A stretch of DNA of 64,000 nucleotides from Duganella sp. Root336D2 (GTDB lineage: Bacteria > Pseudomonadota > Gammaproteobacteria > Burkholderiales > Burkholderiaceae_D): assembly GCF_001425005.1 (NCBI RefSeq), contig NZ_LMDB01000038.1:262978-326977 (forward strand), written 5' to 3'. Under the pieces are notes generated by a model that worked only from the letters and a program-made list of their open reading frames with translations, ran no database searches and had not been told where the DNA came from. A program made the position numbers and the translations under genes. Positions 1 through 8,181 of the stretch are shown here, one piece after another (within the stretch, counting starts at the first letter, position 1; each line of letters starts with the position of its first letter).

Positions 1-2577
1 TTGGATCCTGACGAGCCTGTCTTGTTGATTCTGTCTGATGTGATCGAACATATTCCTGATCCGCGCTTGTTGCTTGCTCAGTTGCGCACTGTGCTGATGC
101 GACATTTGACAAACCGGTTGGTTGTATCGACTCCTGATCGCCACGTCATGGATTACGCTTCGTATGGCACTACTCCTGAAAATCGCGCGCATGTGCGGGA
201 GTGGACGCACGAAGAGCTAGCATCGTTCTGCGAGGCAGCGGGCTTCCAGGTTGAGCGCTGCGGTCATACGCGGGCTAATCAGTTCGATGAGAAGTTCAGC
301 ACGATTTATATCGAGCTTCGCTGTGAACCGACGCGCTACCTAGCCTTCCTCAAGGCCGCCGGCTTGCTGCACTGTGGCGTGCAGCCAAAGCACTTGTTGC
401 TGACCTCTGAATATGCAGGCCTACACAACACGGGCGGAATTGGTACGTTTGTTGCAGAACAGCGCTCGACCTATGGGTTGGATAATACGCTGTGCCTCTT
501 CATAGGAAACCAGGAAGGGCTGGACGAGAATTTGTTCCGACGTCTTGAACTCATTCGCCCACAGCATCTCGTTGATAAGAATGACTTGTCATTGCCAGTT
601 GAAGACCTGGCTCTCAAGGCTACGCTTCAGTTGATGTTCTATTTCCCGAATATCACGAAGATCGAATATGCGGACTATCAAGGCATGGGGGCACGACTTG
701 CTCAGGCTAAGCGCGCCAGTCTGCTTCCGCCGTCGGTTCAACTGATCGTGCATTGCCACGGGTCGACTCACTATTTGGAAAATGCTAACCAAAACTGGTT
801 TGGGCTTTCGCATTTCCAAGTAGCCGAGCGGGAAAAGATCTCTATTGAGAACGCTGACCGTATCGTGTTCCCGACGAAATTCTTGCACGACCTTTACCAC
901 GAAACGGGAATCGAAATGACTGGCGAGCAGATCGTCCGTCTGCGCTACCCGTACCACTATGAAGAAGCTGAGATCGAGCCAACCGAGCCAATCGATACCA
1001 TAGTTTTCTTCGGGAAGCGCTCCGCCATGAAGGGATACCCACTCTTCCTTGGAGCGATGTCCGTGGACGGCGGCCAGCTACAGAAGCTTGGAATTAAACG
1101 AATAGTATTCATTGGCCCGAAAGTCAATGAGGCGCCTGAAGAGACAGCGCGTTTGGAAGCGCTGCGCACCTGCTTCGAAGTGCTCGAGTTCACTTCCCTA
1201 AGCCGTGACGCGGCTATGGACAAGCTTCGCAGTTATGCAAAAAACGCCTTCTGCGTGATGCCGTATCTCGGGGACAACCATCCATATGCAATGCTTGATG
1301 TTACCTTCGCCGGCGTTTTGCCATTGATGTTGCGGGCCGGCGGGGTGGGCGAGATGTATTCTGAACCATTTGACGGAATCCTGCTCGCTGACCCGACTGA
1401 GGCCTCGCTGTTGTCCGCCATGAGGAATCTTGCCAAGCTGCCGGTGGATGAAGTGCACCGATTGCGCGTGAATTTCATGGCCAACATGGTGGAGACCCAA
1501 GCGGCCATTAATGAAGCGGTTGAAGAATTTGGGGAATCCGTCGTTCCTCCGGCAGTTCAGCTTCCAGCCGGGAATGCCAGTGTCATCGTACCAGTGTTTA
1601 ACACCGAGCTTCGATTCATCAGCGACCTTATCTTCGGCCTGAACAATCAGAGCAAATCGCCCGCTGAAGTGATTTTTATTGATGATGCATCGAAGCCTGG
1701 CTACGCAAGCCAACTCGAGGAATTAGTGCAACGTGAATTGCGTCTGCCATACCGCATCATTAGCCATCCGACGAACAAAGGGCTGTCAGGTGCGCGAAAT
1801 ACTGGCCTGAACGCGGCCAATACCGAATATGTCATCAATGTGGACTCCGACGATGTTCCGTTGAATGACTTCGTTCGCAACATCGTTCGATTGCTCGACG
1901 CCGAGCCCCGTTGTGCGGCGGCAGTACCATATCTGAAAGCGTTTGACGAAGAAGCCGATTTTAATGAGCAGGTGTTCGGTGGTTACATCTATCGCCCGCT
2001 GGGGCAAGGGGTGGTGATCTCCCAGCTCAACAATCACCTCGGACATGCGAACTCGGGTTATCGCACCAGCGTAGTTCGCGAACTCGGTGGATGGGATGAT
2101 AGTGAGAAGTCGATGTGGGAAGATTGGGCACTCTTCTTGAAGATCACTTCGTCGGGCCATCGGATCGGAGTTATTCCGCAAGCTGACTGTCTATATCGTG
2201 TCCGCAAACAATCGATGCTGCGTACATATAAGGCATGGCCTGCTATGCGACGCCTCGCGCGCAATATGTATGGGTTGCCGCGTTTTGAAAGCTTCCGCCT
2301 GCAGGCATTGATGCACAACTTGAATGAGCACGATCAAGGCCTGAGTGCAGAAATTGCCCGTCTTAATGCGGAACTTTGCCGCAACGGTGATGCGGGCCAT
2401 GAGTTGCGCTTAGCGAATGCTGCAATGTCTGCTGAGTTAAATCGTGCATCGGTCAGGGCCGCACGGGGCATCGCCAATCGCCTGGCTCGCATCCCGGTCG
2501 TATTCCGCCTTGTACGTGGCATTGGCGCAACTGGATGGAAGCTGGCTCGACGGATACGTAATATGATACGTTCTTAA
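1..2577 (+). CDS. Multidomain methyltransferase-GT4-GT2 protein, 5' end cut by window
   Basis: The protein is open at the left edge, so the true start lies outside; the TTG at base 1 is not taken as a start. Residues 1-110 look like the C-terminal half of a class I SAM methyltransferase (LLILSDVIEHIPDP, then a W-T-x-EEL segment). About residues 125-510 look like a GT-B fold glycosyltransferase of the GT4 type (H-x-H-G near the N-domain; later VFFGKRSAMKGYPLFLGA). About residues 525-790 form a GT2/GT-A domain (ASVIVPVFNTE, DDAS, NVDSDD as DxD). The C-terminus is basic with short helices. Such chains assemble O-antigen or capsule on the cytoplasmic face. The epimerase gene follows after 45 bp on the same strand. 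The domain order is read from motifs; substrates are unknown. Confidence 0.8.
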   Translation: MDPDEPVLLILSDVIEHIPDPRLLLAQLRTVLMRHLTNRLVVSTPDRHVMDYASYGTTPENRAHVREWTHEELASFCEAAGFQVERCGHTRANQFDEKFSTIYIELRCEPTRYLAFLKAAGLLHCGVQPKHLLLTSEYAGLHNTGGIGTFVAEQRSTYGLDNTLCLFIGNQEGLDENLFRRLELIRPQHLVDKNDLSLPVEDLALKATLQLMFYFPNITKIEYADYQGMGARLAQAKRASLLPPSVQLIVHCHGSTHYLENANQNWFGLSHFQVAEREKISIENADRIVFPTKFLHDLYHETGIEMTGEQIVRLRYPYHYEEAEIEPTEPIDTIVFFGKRSAMKGYPLFLGAMSVDGGQLQKLGIKRIVFIGPKVNEAPEETARLEALRTCFEVLEFTSLSRDAAMDKLRSYAKNAFCVMPYLGDNHPYAMLDVTFAGVLPLMLRAGGVGEMYSEPFDGILLADPTEASLLSAMRNLAKLPVDEVHRLRVNFMANMVETQAAINEAVEEFGESVVPPAVQLPAGNASVIVPVFNTELRFISDLIFGLNNQSKSPAEVIFIDDASKPGYASQLEELVQRELRLPYRIISHPTNKGLSGARNTGLNAANTEYVINVDSDDVPLNDFVRNIVRLLDAEPRCAAAVPYLKAFDEEADFNEQVFGGYIYRPLGQGVVISQLNNHLGHANSGYRTSVVRELGGWDDSEKSMWEDWALFLKITSSGHRIGVIPQADCLYRVRKQSMLRTYKAWPAMRRLARNMYGLPRFESFRLQALMHNLNEHDQGLSAEIARLNAELCRNGDAGHELRLANAAMSAELNRASVRAARGIANRLARIPVVFRLVRGIGATGWKLARRIRNMIRS

Positions 2578-2622
2578 CAATCTTAAGAAAATTGAAATAG
2601 GGGATGCGGTGGAGAACGTAGC

Positions 2623-3585
2623 ATGAGTACCATTGGCCGGACAATTATGCCGTCGATGGCAGGGTTGCGTTGCGCAGTACTGGGGGCTGGCGGCTTCATC
2701 GGCACCAATTTATGCCGGGCGCTCGCAGAGCAGGGGGCAAAGGTGCGAGCATTCGGACGACGTCAGAGTTTTCCTGAGGCATTGCATGGATGTGACTGGC
2801 TACCTGGTGACTTTACGGATTCGACCAGTGTAGCTGCGGCTGTCTCCGAGTGCGAAGTGGTGTTCCACCTCGTAAATGCAACCACTCCTGCCAGCGCAAA
2901 TGTCGACAAGCTTGCTGATTTGAACGCGAATGTCGCAAGCACTTTGCGCCTGCTCGAAGCATGTCGTGAGACTGGTGTGTCCAGGGTAGTTTTTGTGTCT
3001 TCAGGCGGTACCGTCTACGGTATCCCTGACCTGGTACCGACGCCGGAGACGGCACGTACCAATCCAATCACGGCTTACGGAATCAGTAAGCTGGCGATCG
3101 AGAAATACCTTGGCTTATATGAGTATCTCTATGGCCTGCAATACCGAGTTTTGCGTGTCGCTAATCCCTTCGGTCCCTACCAGACAGCATTGAAAAATCA
3201 GGGAGTGATTGCTGCCTTCTTGCGCGGGGCGCTATCGGGCAAACCGATTGAGATGTGGGGCGATGGAAGCGTGACCCGTGACTATATTTACGTTGACGAC
3301 GTGGTCGAGTCCCTTATGTTGGCTGCTTACCATGAAGGGTTGGGCCGCATCTTTAACATCGGGAGCGGAGAGGGCCGGACCCTGAATGACATCGTCGGTT
3401 CGATTGACCGGCTGCTTGGCGAAAAAATTCCTGTGGATCACCGGCCGGGACGGCCAGTGGACGTCCCGGTGAGCATTCTGGACACGAGCTTTGCTGCAAG
3501 TGATCTAGGCTGGAGACCGCACACGACGTTCGAAGCAGGGCTGCAAGCGACGATCGAATGGATGAGGTCCTCAAGAAGCGATTGA
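2623..3585 (+). CDS. NAD-dependent sugar epimerase/dehydratase
   Basis: This is a short-chain extended dehydrogenase of about 320 aa that acts on nucleotide sugars in the cytoplasm. The NAD-binding motif GAGGFIGTN lies near residue 20. A catalytic YGISK (Y-x3-K) follows the SSGGTVYG serine segment, and NPFGPYQ and RDYIYVDDV are typical of the GalE/WbpP group. The ATG at 2623 has GGAG about nine bases upstream; a second ATG eight codons later is possible. It follows the multidomain glycosyltransferase and is closed by a strong terminator, so it probably ends that polysaccharide transcript. The epimerised or dehydrated sugar cannot be named. Confidence 0.87.
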   Translation: MSTIGRTIMPSMAGLRCAVLGAGGFIGTNLCRALAEQGAKVRAFGRRQSFPEALHGCDWLPGDFTDSTSVAAAVSECEVVFHLVNATTPASANVDKLADLNANVASTLRLLEACRETGVSRVVFVSSGGTVYGIPDLVPTPETARTNPITAYGISKLAIEKYLGLYEYLYGLQYRVLRVANPFGPYQTALKNQGVIAAFLRGALSGKPIEMWGDGSVTRDYIYVDDVVESLMLAAYHEGLGRIFNIGSGEGRTLNDIVGSIDRLLGEKIPVDHRPGRPVDVPVSILDTSFAASDLGWRPHTTFEAGLQATIEWMRSSRSD

Positions 3586-3604
3586 AGCAGATCCAAGAAT
3601 TTGG

Positions 3605-3640
3605 AGGCGGCATTGATATCAATGCCGCCTTTGCTTTTTT
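3605..3640 (+). terminator. Rho-independent terminator after the epimerase
   Basis: A perfect 26-bp palindrome (3605-3630) with a GC-rich base GGCGGC is followed by TTTGCTTTTTT. It closes the plus-strand transcript before the convergent lipoprotein gene. Confidence 0.85.
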
Positions 3641-3661
3641 GCCTGAGTATTTGACGAGCAG

Positions 3662-5341
3662 TTAATCGAACGCCGTAACGAGGATCTTGCTTGCTGTTCC
3701 TTCGTGACTTTCCCAAACGATCATAGCATCACCTGGACTACTAAATACGATCTGCGGATTCGACGCGTTGCCCGTAGTGCTTTGGATTTTTGCTTCCTCC
3801 CAGCCTTGAGCCGGCACGAATCGCCTTGAATAGACATTGATCTTGGAATCATCAGACTGAAGCCACACAACCAAGACATTTCCGTCCTTGTCAGTTGCAA
3901 TCTGTGGTGAGTCGGTGCCGCTGTATTTGATGTCTGCTGCAATGGCCTGAGCAGTTTGCCAGCCGCCTATAGAATAGCGATTAGTGTAAAGCTGGACCTT
4001 GCCGTCGATGTTCTGCCCCCATACAACGCTTACGTTACCTGCAGAATCAACCACCAGTTTTGGTGGGAGCGCATCGCCAGAATCATTGGACAGGACAGTG
4101 TCTGTGTCCAGCGGGCCGGTGGCGCTGAAGCGATGGGCGTGAATACTTTTAGCCGTAGCATCAGATTGCAGCCATACGAACGTAGCGTTTCCAGCGTCAT
4201 CTGTGGCAACCCGCGGGAAACGCGCCTCAATAAATTCGGTAGAGAAGAGCAAGACAGTAGCCCATTTACCGTCCTGTGTGTACTGCTTGGCGCGAACCTT
4301 GGTTCCGCTGTCCCCATAGGGAAGATTTGTAGTCGTATAAGTTGCAAAAGCCTGTCCACGCTTGTTCATCGACACATTCGCTCGATCCATGTAACTCTGG
4401 AAAGAGTCCACGGTGGTTAGCGGGCCCCATCCTCCACTCAAGGTGTAGATTCGCGAGCGGGCGGTTGTATTCATTCCGGTAAAGTCGCTCCAAACGACGA
4501 ATGCTTTACCCGCTTGATCTGTACTGACCGATATAGGGTCACTTACATTGAATTCGCCAAAGACGCGCATTCCTTCGTAAATTCGTTGTGGCGTGTCCCA
4601 ACCACCACCAACAGTGTACTGACTTGAATAAATGCCGAAGCAGCATGCATCAAATCGAGGCCAAACCGCAAGTACGTGATTGTCGTCGATATGTGCCAAT
4701 TGGATGTACCCAACATCACCTGATGCAACTTGCAATGCGCCGGGACTGCTCCATCCTAGTCCTCGAGTATATTTATTAAAATATATTGCTCCATTTGCCC
4801 CGTCATTCTGGCGCCAAGCCGCGACGGCGTTGCCATTGCTGTCGAAAGAAATGTGAGGTTTGCTGGAATTACCGGTCGCGTCAATCTGAAGAGGAACGCT
4901 CCACTCCCTTTCTGTCGTTGTCGTGAAACTAAGCAATCTTGTGCCAGAGAGTGTTTCCCCCGACTTTCCTTGTAGGCCGACCGCATCAATTGAATATGTC
5001 GCGCCACGCGCCAAGCGTTGCGGAAGGGTGAGCGTCAGCTTATTCCCGGCGACAGTGACGTTTGCCGCAATGCTGCCGATCGGGTTCTGAAGAACTACTT
5101 TTTCAGAGGATATAGTGGATGGATTCAGCTCACGATCAAATACGACTTCGATGGGGCCATTTCGGTTTGCGCTATTAGATGCATCACCGGGAGTGGTAGT
5201 AGAGACCTTTAGTTGGCCCACAGTGGTAGGTGGAGCAGGCTCCTGACTTCCCGACGAACCTCCGCACCCCGCGATCACAAGGGAAGTCATGGATGCGAGA
5301 AGGAAATGTGCTTTTCTTACTGCCGTTTTTGATTTGTGCAT
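3662..5341 (-). CDS. Lipoprotein with Ig-like domain and repeated beta segments
   Basis: This is the intact member of a local paralogue family. The ATG at 5341 gives a lipoprotein signal ending in a lipobox (VIAGC, Cys about residue 25) followed by GGSSGS. Residues 40-140 match a bacterial Ig-like (Big_5/SbsA type) domain: STTTPGDAS, then IEVVFDRELN, then GETLSGTRLLSFTTT. The rest repeats a unit of about 50 residues resembling D-x-x-GNA-x-x-x-W-x-Q-x-D, which suggests a beta-propeller or stacked sheets. It is probably anchored in the outer membrane and exposed; its function is unknown. About 50 bp upstream are shared with the broken copy starting at 10249, which suggests recent tandem duplication with its expression signals. 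Confidence 0.85.
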   Translation of the reverse strand: MHKSKTAVRKAHFLLASMTSLVIAGCGGSSGSQEPAPPTTVGQLKVSTTTPGDASNSANRNGPIEVVFDRELNPSTISSEKVVLQNPIGSIAANVTVAGNKLTLTLPQRLARGATYSIDAVGLQGKSGETLSGTRLLSFTTTTEREWSVPLQIDATGNSSKPHISFDSNGNAVAAWRQNDGANGAIYFNKYTRGLGWSSPGALQVASGDVGYIQLAHIDDNHVLAVWPRFDACCFGIYSSQYTVGGGWDTPQRIYEGMRVFGEFNVSDPISVSTDQAGKAFVVWSDFTGMNTTARSRIYTLSGGWGPLTTVDSFQSYMDRANVSMNKRGQAFATYTTTNLPYGDSGTKVRAKQYTQDGKWATVLLFSTEFIEARFPRVATDDAGNATFVWLQSDATAKSIHAHRFSATGPLDTDTVLSNDSGDALPPKLVVDSAGNVSVVWGQNIDGKVQLYTNRYSIGGWQTAQAIAADIKYSGTDSPQIATDKDGNVLVVWLQSDDSKINVYSRRFVPAQGWEEAKIQSTTGNASNPQIVFSSPGDAMIVWESHEGTASKILVTAFD

Positions 5342-5451
5342 GACTGATCCATATCCAACTGCTTTGTAAAGTTCTGGCTTGGTTTTGCGTTGCGCCAGGC
5401 ATATCACAACCCCTTCGCCAACTGCGTTTTCGCTCGACTATCTCACGCGAT

Positions 5452-6180
5452 TCAATCGAAAGTGCTAACAAGGATACTGCTTGAGGTTCCGTCACTGCTT
5501 TCCCAAATAATCATTGCATCCCCAGCAGTACCTAATGCGATTTGAGGGCTCGATGTGATCCCGGTAGTGCCATGAATCCTCGCGTCTTCCCAGCCTCGGG
5601 ACGGAACAAATCGCATCGAGTGCACTTGGGTCTTGGAATCTTCAGTCCCTAGCCACACAACCACAACATTTCCATCCTTGTCGACTGCAACCTGTGGCGA
5701 ATCGGAGCCGATATATTTGGTGTCCGTTGCAATGGCTTTCACTGCTTGCCAGCCCGTTGCAGTGGTGTAACGATTGACTAGCACCCGGGATGTGCCGTCA
5801 ATGCTTTGGCTCCATGCTACGGTTACATTGCCAAGGGGATCAATGACCATTTTCGGAGGTGAAGCATCTCCCGAATTATCAGAGATGACCGAATCGGTAT
5901 CAAACGGTGGTGGCCCGGATGGTAAGAATCTTTGAGCGTGCACTCTCTTACCCGCTGCGTCAGTTTGCACCCATACAAAGGTTGCGTTCCCTGTTTCATC
6001 GACTGCGATTTGTGGGAAGCGAGCCTCAGTGAGGAACGAAGAGTAAATCGACACGTCTACCCACCCGCGATCCTGCGTGTATCGCCTCGCGGATGCACTG
6101 ATACCAGAGGTTCCCCATGCAATGTTTTGAGTTGTATAGGCCGCAAACGCCTCGCCAGCCCCCTCTGTGCCAATATAACT
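5452..6180 (-). pseudogene. C-terminal fragment of a paralogous Ig-like lipoprotein
   Basis: About 240 codons align over their length with the C-terminal half of the intact neighbour, with many substitutions (YTTQNIAWGTSG versus YTTTNLPYGDSG; both end in a T/S-FD tail). The reading frame runs into the IS3-family left end, so no start or signal peptide remains. The first residues next to the IS (YIGTEGAGEAF) align with the same stretch (NVSMNKRGQAF) that also ends the fragment at 7749-8181. The two flanks may therefore come from different copies. Confidence 0.8.
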
Positions 6181-6228
6181 TGAGACACCTACCCGATATA
6201 ATTTAGAGTACAGCGGTAGGTCCCCAAT

Positions 6229-6690
6229 ATGCACAACCGAAAGCATCAAATTAGCACTCCAGTAGTCCCTGGCAACGCCAACGACGCATCGTCTGCCGAG
6301 GCCCAGCGCCCCGACCCCGAGGTTGTACCCACGGCCAAACGTCGCACCTTCTCCAAGGCCGAGAAATTGCGCATCTTGGCAGCAGCCGACGCCTGCGTGG
6401 CCGCTGGTGACATTGGCGCCTTGCTGCGTCGAGAGGGCATTTACTCGTCGCATCTGGCGACATGGCGCAAGCAACGGCAGCAGGCCAGTGAAGCCGCCGC
6501 GCTGGAACGCAAGCGCGGACCGAAAGTCGATTCCGGCGCTGTCGAAGCGCGCCGTGTTCAGGCATTAGAGAAGGAAGTCGAACGTTTGCGCGCCAAGCTG
6601 GCAAAGGCGGACTTGATTATTGACGTCCAAAAAAAACTTTCCACTCTGCTGGGGCTCGATACCAGCGACACGCCCAGCGAGCCGAAGTGA
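6229..6690 (+). CDS. IS3-family transposase OrfA
   Basis: This 153-aa DNA-binding subunit has a helix-turn-helix segment (RRTFSKAEKLRILAAAD, then SSHLATWRKQR) and a C-terminal coiled coil rich in Leu and Lys (VQALEKEVERLRAKLAKA). It ends in TGA overlapping the start region of OrfB, which is in the -1 frame. A run of eight A near its 3' end is a likely slippage site for making the OrfAB fusion. Confidence 0.88.
   Translation: MHNRKHQISTPVVPGNANDASSAEAQRPDPEVVPTAKRRTFSKAEKLRILAAADACVAAGDIGALLRREGIYSSHLATWRKQRQQASEAAALERKRGPKVDSGAVEARRVQALEKEVERLRAKLAKADLIIDVQKKLSTLLGLDTSDTPSEPK
6629..6636 (+). promoter_or_regulatory. A8 slippery site for -1 frameshift between OrfA and OrfB
   Basis: Eight consecutive A lie in the codons CAA AAA AAA. 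A -1 slip here leaves a frame that stays open through the OrfA stop and continues in OrfB (reading ...RAEVISAANS). Programmed -1 frameshifting on A-rich heptamers is established for IS3-family elements; here it is inferred from frame geometry. Confidence 0.6.
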
Positions 6691-7706
6691 TCAGCGCTGC
6701 CAACAGCCTGGCCGAACAAGTCGGCGTGAGCGTCGCGTGCCACGCATTGCGCCTGCCACGCAGCGCTTTTTATCGGGATCGCGTTGCGCGTAACGTTCGC
6801 CCACTGCCGCCAACGGTCACCGTTACGCCAGCCAAGCGTCCACCACTGGCACTGTCGGAGCTGGAGCGGCGAGTGGTACTCGATTTGCTCAACAGCCCAC
6901 GCTTCGCCAACTGTGCGCCGGCTGCCATCCACGCCCAGCTACTCGATGAAGGGCGCTACGTGGCTTCGGTGCGTACGATGTATCGCCTGCTGCAAGGCTG
7001 TGCCGCCGTGCGCGAGCGGCGCAACCAGCTGCGACATCCCGAATACACCAAGCCGGAACTGCTGGCCGTGGTGCCTAACCAAGTCTGGAGCTGGGACATC
7101 ACAAAATTGAAGGGGCCGATCAGGGGAACATGTTTCCATCTGTACGTCATCCTCGACATCTTTAGCCGCTACGTGGTTGGCTGGATGGTGGCCGAGCACG
7201 AAACGGCCGAGCTGGCCGAGCAGCTTATTGCCGACACTGCCGCCAAGGAAAGCATCGCGCCTGGTGCGCTGACCTTGCATGCCGACCGGGGGAGCAGCAT
7301 GCGCTCCAAGCCGGTGGCCACGCTGCTATCAGACCTGGGAATCACCAAGTCGCACAGCCGGCCTTATGTTTCCGATGACAACCCGTACTCGGAGGCGCAG
7401 TTCAAGACCATGAAGTACCAGCCAGGCTTTCCAGTGCGCTTTGGCTCGCTGGCCGACGCCCGCGCTCATTGCGCCCAGTTCTTCACCTGGTACAACCAGC
7501 AGCATCGCCATTCTGGCATCGGCATGATGACGCCAGAGAGCGTCCACACCGGCCGTGCCGCCGAAGTGCGCAAGCAGCGCCAAGCCACTTTGGCGAGCGC
7601 CTACCAGCGCACGCCGAACCGCTTCAAAAACCGTATGCCGCAACCGCAGAAACTGCCCACGGCTGCTTGGATCAACCCACCGACCATGGAGAAAAAAGCT
7701 GCCTGA
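6687..7706 (+). CDS. IS3-family transposase OrfB (DDE integrase core)
   Basis: This is the catalytic subunit, about 340 aa. An N-terminal HTH_21-like part is followed by an rve integrase core with the DDE triad visible: first Asp in WSWDITKLKG, second in LHADRGSSM, and Glu in NPYSEAQFKTMKY. The C-terminal half ends with HRHSGIGMMTPESVH, typical of IS3 OrfB. A GTG start at 6687 overlaps the OrfA stop, but translation is more likely through -1 frameshifting from OrfA. The frame looks intact, so the element may still be active. Confidence 0.9.
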   Translation: MISAANSLAEQVGVSVACHALRLPRSAFYRDRVARNVRPLPPTVTVTPAKRPPLALSELERRVVLDLLNSPRFANCAPAAIHAQLLDEGRYVASVRTMYRLLQGCAAVRERRNQLRHPEYTKPELLAVVPNQVWSWDITKLKGPIRGTCFHLYVILDIFSRYVVGWMVAEHETAELAEQLIADTAAKESIAPGALTLHADRGSSMRSKPVATLLSDLGITKSHSRPYVSDDNPYSEAQFKTMKYQPGFPVRFGSLADARAHCAQFFTWYNQQHRHSGIGMMTPESVHTGRAAEVRKQRQATLASAYQRTPNRFKNRMPQPQKLPTAAWINPPTMEKKAA

Positions 7707-7748
7707 AATCCGAGATTTAGACACTCACCAATTCAACAAGGTGTTTCA

Positions 7749-8181
7749 AATTCATTGACACGCTTCGGCCTTGTTCAGTGAGACATTGGGGGGATCTGAC
7801 CTGCTTTGATAAAAGTCTACTGTGGCTAGCGAGCTCCACCGTTGTCCAACGTTGAAGAATTTTGATTGAATCTTTGTGACGCTGCCCGTGAATTCGCTCC
7901 AAACTACAAGCGCTTTACCTGCGTGGTCTGTGCTGATGGATACTGGATCGTTGATTGGCCCCCAAGAGCCGAGGTAGCCTGAGTCGATTCGTTGAGGCGC
8001 ATCCCATCCCGATCCAACGTCGTACAGGCTGGAATAAACGCCGAGGCAGCAAGTGTCAAATCTTGGCCATACGGCGAGAACGTGGTTGTCGTCTATATGT
8101 GCAACTTGAATTCGCCCTACGTCACCCGACGCACCGGGCAATACCTCTGGGTTGCCCCATCCCTTTTCTCGAGTATACCGA
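7749..8181 (-). pseudogene. Middle fragment of the broken Ig-like lipoprotein
   Basis: The fragment encodes a segment parallel to the middle of the intact copy (VAHIDDNHVLAVWPRFD, then DPVSISTDHAGKALVVWS). It is continuous with the N-terminal fragment at 9678-10249 once the IS5-family element and one target copy are removed. At its downstream end the sequence diverges after PNVSLNK and reaches a stop at the IS3-family boundary. A product, if made, would be truncated. Confidence 0.82.
8176..8181. repeat. Target site duplication TACCGA, left copy
   Basis: The hexamer TACCGA abuts the left end of the IS5-family element and is repeated at 9678-9683. Confidence 0.75.

Larger units (their letters stand above)
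6181..7748 (+). mobile_element. IS3-family insertion sequence
   Basis: The element carries two overlapping transposase frames. Its proposed ends are the inverted decamers TGAGACACCT (6181) and AGGTGTTTCA (ending 7748), 9 of 10 matching as TGA[G/A]ACACCT. The length is about 1568 bp. No target duplication is visible: the left flank ends in AACT and the right flank begins with AATT. This fits a later deletion or recombination at the element. The ends are set only by this short inverted repeat and by where lipoprotein coding stops, so they may be off by a few bases. Confidence 0.75.
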
